A DNA stretch of 64,000 nt, taken from assembly GCA_031272275.1 (NCBI GenBank), contig JAISUC010000003.1:28214-92213 (forward strand). Reading direction: 5' to 3'. Made by a program: the position numbers and the translations under genes. Source of the DNA: Actinomycetes bacterium (lineage in GTDB: Bacteria > Actinomycetota > Coriobacteriia > WRKU01 > WQUG01). Positions 56,266 through 64,000 of the stretch are shown piece by piece. Under the pieces are notes generated by a model, which ran no database searches, had not been told where the DNA came from, and saw only the letters and a program-made list of their open reading frames with translations. Numbering within the stretch: the stretch's first letter is position 1; every line of letters starts with the position of its first letter.

Positions 56266-58184
56266 GATTGGTCCCCCCGGGTTTCTACGGTCAGATCAAC
56301 GACGATGCGTTCGCTGTTGTCGAGGATTACTTCCAGTTTGTTCTTTGTGTTTGCACGTAGGCTTACGGGACCCAATTCCGTTTCGTTTACCGGAATTGCC
56401 GGCTCCCCATTGATGGAATAGGATTTGATCGCCAGCGGAGCATCGGGGGAATTGTCATCACCCAGTGGAGTGAACGATAAATAGCAACCTGAAAGATCCT
56501 TTTCAGGCTCCAGTATTACGGAATACGTTCCGGGTGTTTGGGAAACCGGAACTACACGCTGACCCTTCAAGCTGGGATAATCGATATGTTTCTTCCCTTG
56601 TCCAGGCGCGATGCCTTCCGATCCTCCCTCTTCGTCACGTAGCGCTTTGGGGGGAGTATGAGCTTCCGCATCAGGATTCGTTGACTTGTTCCCAGGACTT
56701 CCCGCATCATCGGCAGTCCCCAGCGCCTTTTTAGCGGAAACTCGACGTTTAGCCGGGTTTCTCAGTCGTTTAGACTGCGTGATTCCGATCTCCGGAGCAA
56801 AAGGGGCTGGAACGGGTTTGCTGCCTGCAGCAGGTAAGTCGTCAGCACTGTCGGGGAGCCAGTCACTGATATCCGCATCTATATAGTCTTTTGCTTCGTT
56901 CTTCAGTTCTTTCTCAAGGAATTCGCGCAGCTTATTCTGCAATACCTTCAGTGCACCGGAGACCCTATCTTGCTTCTTTGTGTCGGTGATTAGTTTTGGG
57001 TCCCATTTATCGTGTTTTGCCGGCTCGGCCTCCTTTAGCAGCCCGCCGAGCTCCTTGCCTGTGACGACGACGGTTGCTGCATAATGTTTGAGGCCGAAGT
57101 TCTTTTTTTTGGAATGAATGAACATGCCATTTCGAAAGAACCCCCTCTTGTTGGAATAGTTCTTTCCTTGTTTCAGATAAATCTTAACGTCGTCCACATT
57201 GCATACTGACAACATGTGAACCGAATCGGCTTGCCTGAAGGCTTGATAGTACTCTATTGCTTCAGGTAAATCAGACGGGTCGTAGAGCTTATCCACACGA
57301 CTTCCCAAATTGGCGGAATTCAGAATCCTGGTGTCGCCGGTCTGTATCTCCAGCTTCCCCTGACTGATGGCAACAAAGAAGTTTTCTATGGCAGCTTTTT
57401 CTATAACCTCATACCAATCTTCTTGTTCCTCGAACCCCAAAATAATTATGTCGGTTCCCTGCTCGTTCCTATTGAATACGTCGCGAAAGACACAATCGTC
57501 TTCGGGAAATATCGGGACAAGTTCTGCTCCGGAATACCGAGCATAATACCCAATGCCACGAGTTCTCTCACCATTGTGCATTGTTGCAGCTAAACGAGCC
57601 ACACCCTTGAATGCGCGCTCTTTGTCCTCGGCAAACGTATTATAAAAAACCATCCGTAAACCAGAGCAGGCAAACGGGGCACTCTTTCCTATTCCGAAAG
57701 ATCCACCCGACGATCCTTCTTTCTGAGACACACCGCTTGAGTGAGTCAGAGCCGACCAGAGCGTGGCCTGATCAACGGATTTTCGGCTACCGGTCAAGCC
57801 GCGCGTGCCGTAGTCGCTGACCACCAAATAGGGAACATGCTGTTGACTGAGTAGGGTTTCGGATGAACCCAGAAAATCACGCAGCTTTGAATCGGGGGGC
57901 CGATTTTCATCTGACCAGTACTCCCGGCATTCTCTGAGAATTCGCCTATAATCACTAAGCGGCTCACAATCATCCGCCTTTGCGTGATCGAGCCGGAATG
58001 TCACCTTAACTGCTCCAGCGCAATGCGGGCTCCTTGCATCAAGGGAGTTTTGACAAATCTCACGTACGAGGTTCTCCAGCTTGTGCTCCCCGCGAAATGC
58101 TTCAGTATCCTGACTGGATAGCCCCTCGACATCTCCTCCGCCTGCCGGCGGAAACACCCACTCGATCTTTCCTTCCGTGCCCAT
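56262..58184 (-). CDS. GHKL-type ATPase (MutL/MORC/Hsp90-like)
   Basis: 640 residues. The Bergerat ATP-binding fold is visible in order: N-box LVREICQNSLDAR (about residue 40), G1 VVSDYGTRGLTG (about 122), G2 GSSGGSFGIGKSAPFA (about 160) and a later GTDIIILGF. A long Pro/Ala/Lys-rich linker (about 440-540) leads to a beta-sandwich C-terminal domain. ATPases of this kind act as nucleotide-driven clamps, and related ones occur in multi-gene anti-phage modules. It has GGAGGAGG upstream of ATG 58184 and follows the endonuclease by 35 bases. Confidence 0.85.
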   Translation of the reverse strand: MGTEGKIEWVFPPAGGGDVEGLSSQDTEAFRGEHKLENLVREICQNSLDARSPHCAGAVKVTFRLDHAKADDCEPLSDYRRILRECREYWSDENRPPDSKLRDFLGSSETLLSQQHVPYLVVSDYGTRGLTGSRKSVDQATLWSALTHSSGVSQKEGSSGGSFGIGKSAPFACSGLRMVFYNTFAEDKERAFKGVARLAATMHNGERTRGIGYYARYSGAELVPIFPEDDCVFRDVFNRNEQGTDIIILGFEEQEDWYEVIEKAAIENFFVAISQGKLEIQTGDTRILNSANLGSRVDKLYDPSDLPEAIEYYQAFRQADSVHMLSVCNVDDVKIYLKQGKNYSNKRGFFRNGMFIHSKKKNFGLKHYAATVVVTGKELGGLLKEAEPAKHDKWDPKLITDTKKQDRVSGALKVLQNKLREFLEKELKNEAKDYIDADISDWLPDSADDLPAAGSKPVPAPFAPEIGITQSKRLRNPAKRRVSAKKALGTADDAGSPGNKSTNPDAEAHTPPKALRDEEGGSEGIAPGQGKKHIDYPSLKGQRVVPVSQTPGTYSVILEPEKDLSGCYLSFTPLGDDNSPDAPLAIKSYSINGEPAIPVNETELGPVSLRANTKNKLEVILDNSERIVVDLTVETRGDQS

Positions 58185-58219
58185 GCCACCCTCCTCCTCA
58201 GTTCATCAAACCTGCAACC

Positions 58220-59332
58220 CTACTTTCCATCCGAAAACCTGATCTGCAATGCCAGATCGATATACATTCCCTCACGGTCCCGGCAGATAACCCCGATATG
58301 GTTTCTTGTTGTGCTGGGTGTATCGAATCGCGTATTTTCGTACAGATAATCACGAAATTCATCGTCGTTGTGGCGCGAAAAGCAGACCACATCACCGGTT
58401 GCGCTCACGATGATATAGCCGCCCGTTGCCTCTTGTCTGCCGTCCCATCGGGTCCCGGGAACCATCCCCAACGCTGTCGCCCGCAGCAGGCCGCGCATCT
58501 TTTCGGGATAGTATCGCTGCTTCACCCCGGTTGGCACGTCTATCGGGTTCGAGCGAATCAATTCCGCTGTAGCTTCACTGACGTCTCGCTTGCCGTGTAC
58601 GTAATACTCGACCAAGGCCGCAGCGATAATCCGGGGCAGTACCGTATCTATCAACACCAGGTTCTCATCATAGGTCTCACTATGCATACACCGAAAACTC
58701 AGCCGCATCCCTCGTGCCGAATACTCCGCCAATTTTTTTCTCAACTTTACCCGGGAGCCGTTAAAGGTCTCGATGAACCGACAGTCGGCGCCCGGATAAT
58801 CAACATCAAATCGAAACCGCGTTGCCTGCGATGCATTGAGCAGCGTGGATGAACCGCCCAATTGCGACTTGATACTAAAGCCCAATCGGTGGTTCAGCCC
58901 GGTGTGAAAATCCCGCAGCTGTAGATCGATATCGATTTTCGAGTCGTGCCTACCGTATTTGACGTTGGTGCAGCCGATCTCGGACAGGAACTCCTGCACT
59001 CCCTCGATAGAAAACGTCTTAGATCCCAGCCTGATTTCACGCAAAACGTGACCCGCCATATCCGTAAACCGTTGCATCGGGATGGCACGCTCATTGATGA
59101 TAATCCTGTCGTTCTCGGGTGCGATCCGCACCAGCCCCGACGCCTCATCAATCGAAAACACCAGCATGTACCCCGGATCGTCCCGATAGACATTGATAAC
59201 GGTATAGTATTCGTCTAAAGGCTCGATTTTGCTATTGCCGATTTGCAACTGCCCGCTGCCCAACACGTCCAGAAAGGTATAAAACTCCGACCACTCGCCC
59301 TTGTTGTATTTCAACTCAGTCGCCGATGGCAT
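58220..59332 (-). CDS. HpaII-family type II restriction endonuclease
   Basis: 370 residues. The opening LKYNKGEWSEFYTFLDVLGSG is the mark of the HpaII family (recognition CCGG in HpaII itself). LGFSIKSQLGGSSTLLNAS (about residue 165), with the preceding Asp, fits a PD-(D/E)XK-type catalytic core. The frame is intact. Its ATG at 59332 lies inside the end of the methyltransferase gene (17-base overlap), so translation of the nuclease is coupled to the 3' part of that gene. The recognition site is inferred only from family. Confidence 0.88.
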   Translation of the reverse strand: MPSATELKYNKGEWSEFYTFLDVLGSGQLQIGNSKIEPLDEYYTVINVYRDDPGYMLVFSIDEASGLVRIAPENDRIIINERAIPMQRFTDMAGHVLREIRLGSKTFSIEGVQEFLSEIGCTNVKYGRHDSKIDIDLQLRDFHTGLNHRLGFSIKSQLGGSSTLLNASQATRFRFDVDYPGADCRFIETFNGSRVKLRKKLAEYSARGMRLSFRCMHSETYDENLVLIDTVLPRIIAAALVEYYVHGKRDVSEATAELIRSNPIDVPTGVKQRYYPEKMRGLLRATALGMVPGTRWDGRQEATGGYIIVSATGDVVCFSRHNDDEFRDYLYENTRFDTPSTTRNHIGVICRDREGMYIDLALQIRFSDGK

Positions 59333-60390
59333 CTTTGATTTGCCTCGCAATTGCTCTGATGACAGGCACGGTGACTGAATTTCCCATCTGTTTGTATAGA
59401 TGCACATCTGCCAGGGGGAGTCGAAAACTCTCGGGGAAGCCCTGTAGTCGGGCCCATTCGCGTGGGGTCATCTTTCGGATACCCTCACGATTGACTTCAC
59501 CTTTGATGTGTGTCACCGGGGTGAAATCCGTCAATCGTTTATCGACAATCAGATTCCGCTCGCGTCCCATACCGCCACAGACAATGGCGCCCGCGACGTC
59601 ATCGATGTCGCGAATCACGTAACCGAAACCGTTTCCCGCAGCCTCGTGACGGGCCCGGTGGTTTTTCAGCGTTTGCAGGTATTGCGTGGACAAATAGTAC
59701 TTTGCCGAGACCGGTTCGCCTTCCATAATATCGGCAATGAGCTGTTTGTGACCTGCCCGTACAGGAAAACTGAAAGTTTTGGGGGCGATGTCGTTTCTAA
59801 ACGCCACGATATAGATGCGTTCCCGGTTCTGTGCGACACCGAAATCACGCGAGTTCAGAACTGCGTGAAAGACCGTGTAGCCGATTTCCGCCAGTGAGCC
59901 ACAGATGATCTGAAAGGTTCTGCCCCGGTCATGCATCGTCAGACCTTTGACGTTCTCGCAAAAAATGACCCGTGGCTGATGGTGCTGACAGATGCGCAAT
60001 ACATCAAAGAACAGCGTGCCACGTGACAGCCCCTTGTAGTCGTCGGCAAAACCCTGTTTGCGTCCCGCCAAACTGAAGGCCTGACATGGAAAGCCCGCAA
60101 GGCAGATATCGAAGGGCGGGATATCAGTTTCGGGGATTCGGGTGATGTCGCCGTGGATATCCGGCGACTGACACATCAGACCTTCCGGATGAGGATTACT
60201 CTCTCTCTCTCTCTCTCTTAGAAGGAGTCCGGAAATTGGCGGCGTAAGTTTCAGCTGCGTGTGTATCGAACTCGCTGACAAAGACCGTGTCGATGCCACG
60301 CTCGCCGAATGCCTGCTCGAACCCCAACCGTATGCCACCCACGCCCGCGAACAGGTCGATTGAACGCAGCGGTGTTGTAGCCGTCGTCAT
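59316..60390 (-). CDS. C5-cytosine DNA methyltransferase, off-phase frameshift at a dinucleotide tract
   Basis: It methylates cytosine, probably in CCGG, and protects against the neighbouring HpaII-like nuclease. The N-terminal frame from ATG 60390 has motif I (DLFAGVGGIRLGFEQ) and the next SAM-binding segment (SEFDTHAAETYAANF), then runs into (AG)10 and a TAA at 60196-60198. The rest is in another frame: AGFPCQAFSLAG (motif IV, catalytic Cys), FCENVKGL (VI), QNRERIYIVAF (VIII), and GNSVTVPVIRAI (X). Adding one AG (11) or removing two (8) joins the frames with no lost motif, giving about 350 residues. The tract sits in a variable loop. A 12-codon leader frame (60390-60428) ends TGATG over the start. 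Confidence 0.88.
60199..60218 (-). repeat. (AG)10 simple sequence repeat in the methyltransferase gene
   Basis: Ten CT units on the + strand (AG on the coding strand), encoding alternating Arg-Glu. Slippage by one unit changes the frame: 10 gives an immediate TAA, 9 another frame, 11 or 8 the full enzyme. Confidence 0.95.
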
Positions 60391-60500
60391 CAGCAGGCGG
60401 GTTCTTTGTTGTCAGTAGTGTCCTTCATAGTAATAGAGTGTAGCCAACACCACCCCAAATGTCCGGTCCCCAATTTTGACGCGGGGACGACGCGCGCGTC

Positions 60501-60515
60501 GGGACGCGCTCCCCC
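60501..60515 (-). repeat. GGGGGAGYRYGTCCC dispersed repeat, copy 8
   Basis: On the minus strand GGGGGAGCGCGTCCC, in the 155-base gap between YoeB and the methyltransferase, 30 bases past the yoeB stop. Confidence 0.65.
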
Positions 60516-60545
60516 GGATTCTTGACCGAGCGGCGTCAGAACGTG

Positions 60546-60809
60546 CTATTCATCGTAATGGCCTTCACACGAAACGACCTCCAAGACCCCCTCGCCATTT
60601 ATTCGATAGATCAGTCGGTTCTTTTCGTCTATGCGCTTGCTCCATAATCCGCTGAGGTTATGCCGTAGCTGTTCGGTTTTGCCAATCCCCCTGTGACCGT
60701 TTCTGTCGATGTCTGCCAGCAAGCGGTTTATTTTTCGCAGCGTTTTCTTATCTCGAGATTGCCATAGCACGTACTGTCTCCACGCATCATCGGAAAAAAT
60801 TATCGGCAT
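60546..60809 (-). CDS. yoeB: YoeB-family toxin (mRNA interferase)
   Basis: 87 residues of the RelE superfamily. YoeB cuts mRNA at the ribosomal A site. The C-terminal GLWSKRIDEKNRLIYRI and the final SCEGHYDE hold the catalytic Glu, Arg, His and Tyr of YoeB. It follows the antitoxin gene by three bases. Full length, so likely active. It lies directly upstream of the restriction island. Confidence 0.92.
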   Translation of the reverse strand: MPIIFSDDAWRQYVLWQSRDKKTLRKINRLLADIDRNGHRGIGKTEQLRHNLSGLWSKRIDEKNRLIYRINGEGVLEVVSCEGHYDE

Positions 60810-60812
60810 AAT

Positions 60813-61070
60813 CTATCGGGCCATCTCTTCCAGTTCTTCCAGAGTTTTTTCCACTATGTGCCCCTCTTCCAGCTGCCGCATCGACGACTGAATCTTTTCC
60901 CAATATGCGAAGTTGCGTGCGCTGCGTTCCAGTTTGTTGTATTCCTTTTCGCTCAGCATCACGATGTTCTTGCGCTTCGGACGGGTTATGATCACCGTTT
61001 CGCCGGCAGCAACCTTCTCGAAGATTGAAACCGACTCGCGCCGCAAATCGCTGCTATGAATTGCCAACAT
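60813..61070 (-). CDS. yefM: YefM/Phd-family antitoxin
   Basis: 85 residues. The N-terminal MLAIHSSDLRRESVSIFEKVAAGETVIITRP region is the Phd/YefM DNA-binding fold; the C-terminal helix (EEGHIVEKTLEELEEMAR) wraps the toxin. The start is ATG 61070 with AAAGGAGG upstream; a longer frame to 61181 lacks a site. Two GTAC half-sites 11 bases apart (61088-61104 region) just upstream could be an autoregulatory operator. Confidence 0.9.
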   Translation of the reverse strand: MLAIHSSDLRRESVSIFEKVAAGETVIITRPKRKNIVMLSEKEYNKLERSARNFAYWEKIQSSMRQLEEGHIVEKTLEELEEMAR

Positions 61071-61293
61071 GGTAAACCTCCTTTGATGAACGTACAGATA
61101 TCGTACCAGATTCTGAACTGGATTCGGACAATTACAGTAACAATATTGGTGCGATTGCTCGGTGCCCGTTATTTCGACCATGAAGCCTCGTATCGCCTTT
61201 TCTGTATACGAACCTTGCGTCGGCGTGCTAACCTAACATGTCGGGAGAGAAAACCCGAAATCGATCGCCGGAAAGGCCGGAAGGAGACAGCCT

Positions 61294-62004
61294 ATGCGCA
61301 GAACGATGTTATTCATAGACTTGGAAAATTTTGAAATCGCCCGCGGCAACCTGTATCGTGATGACGACCCGACCTGTCCGTTTCCGCCGTTTCTGGAATG
61401 GACGCAGCTGGGCCCCTATATTGTGAACAAAATCGGCGACAATTATGAACTGACCAAGACCTTTCTGTTTCTGCCCCGCCCCGATAACTTTTTGATGAAG
61501 GAAACCTGGCGCGCCAAGCGGTATCATTTCTTTTCGCACCTGAGCGATACCGATTTTTTCAAGGTCATCGAGGGGCGCCACGTCGCGCGCAACACCGGGC
61601 GCGACCCCATCGACCTGAGCGACAAGACCTCGTATTACGTCACCGAAAAAGGCACCGACGTCAACCTGGCCTGCCAGTTGCTGACCAAGGCCTTTCACAA
61701 CGCGTTCGATTGCGCGGTGGTGCTGTCGTCAGACACCGACTATATCCCGGTCTATAACGTGCTGTCCACGCTGGGCAAACTGGTCGTGGTCTGTGGGACC
61801 GAGGGCTCGAACTTCACCCCGTTTCGCAGCTGCACCGACAAACAGATGGCGCTGACCTTCGAGGACCTGCAGGCGCTGGAATCGTCCGATTTCAACCGCA
61901 ACCGCCCCGATGTCCCGACCGACGACACCGAGGACATGAACAAAGGCTGGTTTTCCTGGCTGAAAGAAACGCTGGGCACCATCAAAAGCAAGGACGAGGG
62001 CTAG
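61294..62004 (+). CDS. NYN-domain (PIN-like) protein
   Basis: 236 residues. The NYN fold is a PIN-related RNase type: the acidic residues are in FIDLENFE (near the start), EKGTDVNLACQLL and SSDTDYIPVYNVL, followed by LGKLVVVCG, the LabA/YacP-type arrangement. The last ~40 residues are an acidic linker and a Trp-containing helix. The start has GGAAGGAG seven to eight bases upstream. It is probably an RNA-processing nuclease; the target is unknown. Single gene. Confidence 0.85.
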   Translation: MRRTMLFIDLENFEIARGNLYRDDDPTCPFPPFLEWTQLGPYIVNKIGDNYELTKTFLFLPRPDNFLMKETWRAKRYHFFSHLSDTDFFKVIEGRHVARNTGRDPIDLSDKTSYYVTEKGTDVNLACQLLTKAFHNAFDCAVVLSSDTDYIPVYNVLSTLGKLVVVCGTEGSNFTPFRSCTDKQMALTFEDLQALESSDFNRNRPDVPTDDTEDMNKGWFSWLKETLGTIKSKDEG

Positions 62005-62013
62005 GCGACTTTT

Positions 62014-62069
62014 GGCGGCGGGTGGCAGGCGTCCGGCGGCAGGCGGCGGGTGGCAGGCGTTCGGCGGCA
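62014..62069. repeat. 28-bp tandem repeat (two units)
   Basis: Two adjacent 28-bp units differing at one base (GGCGGCGGGTGGCAGGCG, then TCCGGCGGCA or TTCGGCGGCA), ten bases past the NYN gene stop. Confidence 0.8.
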
Positions 62070-62171
62070 GGCTGCGCAGAAACGCACGCGCAGAACAGGT
62101 AGAATGGATGCGCAGGAATCGGCACTGCGGCGCGACCGCCCGGAATCGGCGCGGCGCGGACTGAGCGCAAC

Positions 62172-62207
62172 CCGGCAGCACAACCGGCAATGCAGCCGGC
62201 AACACAA
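62172..62207. repeat. 12-bp tandem repeat (three units)
   Basis: CCGGCAGCACAA, CCGGCAATGCAG and CCGGCAACACAA in a row, just before the ribosome site of ppaC. Confidence 0.6.
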
Positions 62208-62221
62208 CAGGGAGGACAAAC

Positions 62222-63160
62222 ATGGCAAACATCTATGTTTTCGGGCACAAAAACCCCGACAACGACTCGATTTGTTCGGCGGCGGCGTACACCTGGTATT
62301 TGAATCAGGACACGCAGGAGGGGGAGTGTTATGTCTCCACCCGTCTGGGGGCGGTTCCGCCCGAGACCGCGTGGTTGTTCGAACAATTCGGCGCGACAGA
62401 AGAACTACCGGCGCCGCTGCCGGAATTCGGTGCGGACGACCCGGCGCCCGCGGTCATTCTGGTCGACCACAATGAATACTCCCAGTCTGCCGACGGTATC
62501 GAGGACATGGATATCCGCGAGGTCGTCGATCATCACCGCATCGGTGGCATAGTGACCGCACAGCCCATTTCGTTCGTGAACCTACCCTATGGCTCGACCG
62601 CGACGGTGATAGCCGAGCATTTCATGGAAAGCGAAATCCCGATGCCCACCTGGGTGGCGGGCATTTTGCTGGGCGCGTTGTTGACCGACACTGTGATTCT
62701 GAAATCGCCCACCACGACCGAGGTGGACCGTGAAATCTGCGAGGTGTTGTCCGAGGCGCTGGAACTGGATCCGATCGAGTTCGGGATGACGCTGTTCAAG
62801 CAGCGCAGCGCCGCCACGCCGTTTCAGGCGGCCGCCGTGCTGACAAACGACCTGAAGGAATACAAAAGCAACGGCAAGGTCATCGGTATCGTGCAGTATG
62901 AAAACGTCGACCTGGACGACGTGAACGAACACCGCGAGAACATCTTTGCGTCGATGAAACAAATCGCGACCTCGCGCGGCTATGATGTGTTCGCGTTCAT
63001 GGCGACTGACATCATGCGCGAGGGCACCGAGCTGTTCGTGGTCGGCGAAACCGCATTTGCCGAGACCGCGTTCGAGGTCGATTTTTCGACCGGCAGCTGC
63101 TGGATGCCGGGCGTCCTGTCGCGCAAGAAACAGGTCGCGGCGGCGTTCATGGGCGTCTAG
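62222..63160 (+). CDS. ppaC: Manganese-dependent inorganic pyrophosphatase (family II)
   Basis: 312 residues of the DHH/DHHA2 family; it hydrolyses pyrophosphate to drive biosynthesis. Metal-ligand motifs: FGHKNPDNDS, ILVDHNE and VDHHRIGG in the DHH domain; the DHHA2 domain ends with the substrate-binding SRKKQ. There is no CBS-domain insert, so it is the short, non-regulated type. GGGAGG lies six bases before the ATG. Confidence 0.95.
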   Translation: MANIYVFGHKNPDNDSICSAAAYTWYLNQDTQEGECYVSTRLGAVPPETAWLFEQFGATEELPAPLPEFGADDPAPAVILVDHNEYSQSADGIEDMDIREVVDHHRIGGIVTAQPISFVNLPYGSTATVIAEHFMESEIPMPTWVAGILLGALLTDTVILKSPTTTEVDREICEVLSEALELDPIEFGMTLFKQRSAATPFQAAAVLTNDLKEYKSNGKVIGIVQYENVDLDDVNEHRENIFASMKQIATSRGYDVFAFMATDIMREGTELFVVGETAFAETAFEVDFSTGSCWMPGVLSRKKQVAAAFMGV

Positions 63161-63171
63161 GTGTCCCGGGG

Positions 63172-63813
63172 GTGCCCCGTATTGCCCCGATAATTGGCTC
63201 GTTGGTGGTTATTGCGCTCTGCGCGTTAGGTTTCTATGAACTGGGCAGCGACATCAACACTTCGGTTGCCGTCGCACGCTTCGATGCGGCGGCAACGCGG
63301 TTCATTCGCTCGTTTCGCAGTCCCGCCATGGACTTTGCGATGAAAATCATCACACACACTGCCAGCATTTTGGGTATGAGCCTGTTGACACTGGCGTTGT
63401 TTTTGTACCTGCGACGGATGGGCCGCAATCCCGAGGCGGCCGCGACGGTGATTCTGGTCATCGGCGGGGTCGCGCTGGCAGACACCTTTAAGCGCGTGTT
63501 CAAGCGCGTACGCCCCGCAGAGGCGCTGGCGCTGATTCGCCAGCCGGGCTCGGCGTCGTTTCCGTCGGGGCATTCCATGAGTTCGCTCTGCTGGGCGATG
63601 GCTGCCGCCAACGCGATCATGCTGGCGCCGAACGCGACGCCCCTGACCAAGGTGGTGGTCTGTGTGCTGTGCGCGCTGTATGCCCTGGCGGTCGGTGTGT
63701 CGCGGGTGTATTTGGGGGTGCACCATGCGTCCGACGTCGCGGCGGCCTGGTTGTTGGGATTGGCCTGGGCATCAGCCGTCACCGGGTTTTACTACTGGCG
63801 TCGCAAATACTGA
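63172..63813 (+). CDS. PAP2-family phosphatase
   Basis: 213 residues with five to six membrane helices. The three active-site motifs are present: KRVFKRVRP, FPSGHSM and SRVYLGVHHASD. The family includes undecaprenyl-diphosphate and phosphatidate phosphatases; a role in recycling the peptidoglycan lipid carrier is plausible but not proven. The GTG start at 63172 follows ppaC by 11 bases, so the two are probably one transcript. Confidence 0.9.
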   Translation: MPRIAPIIGSLVVIALCALGFYELGSDINTSVAVARFDAAATRFIRSFRSPAMDFAMKIITHTASILGMSLLTLALFLYLRRMGRNPEAAATVILVIGGVALADTFKRVFKRVRPAEALALIRQPGSASFPSGHSMSSLCWAMAAANAIMLAPNATPLTKVVVCVLCALYALAVGVSRVYLGVHHASDVAAAWLLGLAWASAVTGFYYWRRKY

Positions 63814-63873
63814 GCTCGTGCGCGCAGCTCGCGCGCGTGGGTGGCGCGCACAGATCGCTCGCGGGCGCGGCCA

Positions 63874-63903
63874 CCCGAACCCGAACCCGAACCCGAACCC
63901 GAA
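63874..63903. repeat. (CCCGAA)5 hexanucleotide repeat
   Basis: Five exact CCCGAA units between the PAP2 gene and the ABC transporter gene, seven bases beyond the end of the latter. It is outside any coding frame that could be supported. Confidence 0.9.
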
Positions 63904-63909
63904 CCTGCG

Positions 63910-64000
63910 CTAGCTCATCCAGTCCAGAACACGGACCAAAAACTGATGCGTCGCAGGGTTTTCGGGGTGTTCAAAGATCTGTGCGGGCGGGCCGATCTCG
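63910..64000 (-). CDS. ABC transporter ATP-binding protein, C-terminal end (partial)
   Basis: The last 29 residues run EIGPPAQIFEHPENPATHQF then LVRVLDWMS before a TAG. This is the characteristic end of polar amino-acid ABC ATPases (GlnQ/ArtP type: GPP..IF..P....T..FL..VL). The rest lies beyond the window. Confidence 0.7.
   Translation of the reverse strand, partial: EIGPPAQIFEHPENPATHQFLVRVLDWMS

Noticed and set aside
60196..60338. Start of the methyltransferase at 60338 in the C-terminal frame
   Set aside because: That frame lacks motif I; its first residues are out-of-frame reading of the true N-terminus, which is in the frame from 60390.

Overview
The window is about 60% G+C, densely coded and Gram-positive in character: an LPXTG cell-wall anchor, lipoprotein lipoboxes and no outer-membrane genes. 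A TsaB-RimI-TsaD fusion, a ferredoxin-linked 2-oxoacid oxidoreductase operon, a family-4 iron-sulfur uracil-DNA glycosylase and a DUF3048 lipoprotein together suggest an anaerobic, probably host-associated actinobacterium near the Coriobacteriia. That placement is inference; there is no rRNA or tRNA in the window to test it.

Layout. 1-15244: most of a giant surface adhesin (more than 5000 residues in view, N-terminus outside the window), built from SpaA-like folds, SdrD-type B repeats, an InlB-type B repeat and 22 OmpL47-like repeats, with an LPPTGE sorting signal and one in-frame amber codon near its visible start. 15376-19347 (-): ilvE-cimA-MFS operon. 19581-23657: M20 amidohydrolase, FAD-dependent dehydrogenase, and a TetR-flavodoxin pair with a clear promoter/operator. 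23658-24686: gene-poor stretch with structured DNA and a dead DUF4143 ATPase remnant. 24687-32599 (+): housekeeping operon glmS, acpS, nnrD, alr, udg, tsaE and the tsaB-rimI-tsaD fusion. 32666-33934 (-): three RidA domains in one chain. 34232-43842 (+): secreted RHS/YD-repeat protein with an AT-rich toxin-like tip and an adjacent lipoprotein, probably its immunity protein. 44070-46234 (-): ddl and an RlpA-like wall protein. 46327-51508 (-): ferredoxin, three oxidoreductase subunits, HTH-cupin regulator and acyl-CoA ligase. 51650-53952: DUF3048 lipoprotein, a membrane protein and a decayed PemK/MazF module. 54202-60390 (-): compact restriction-modification island. 60546-61070: YefM-YoeB. 61294-64000: NYN protein, family II pyrophosphatase, PAP2 phosphatase and the end of an ABC transporter ATPase.

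The most striking region is 54202-60390. An HpaII-like restriction endonuclease and its cytosine methyltransferase share one operon with a GHKL ATPase, an unrecognised protein, a DUF6339-like protein and a Vsr mismatch endonuclease. The methyltransferase reading frame is broken exactly at an (AG)10 dinucleotide tract; 8 or 11 units would restore it, which is the signature of a phase-variable gene caught in the off state.

A second theme is small repeats. A 15-bp motif, GGGGGAGYRYGTCCC, occurs eight times, mostly beside stop codons but also inside cimA and the acyl-CoA ligase. Other palindromic elements lie in frame inside the tsaB-rimI-tsaD gene. The genome seems to tolerate, and partly translate, dispersed palindromic elements.
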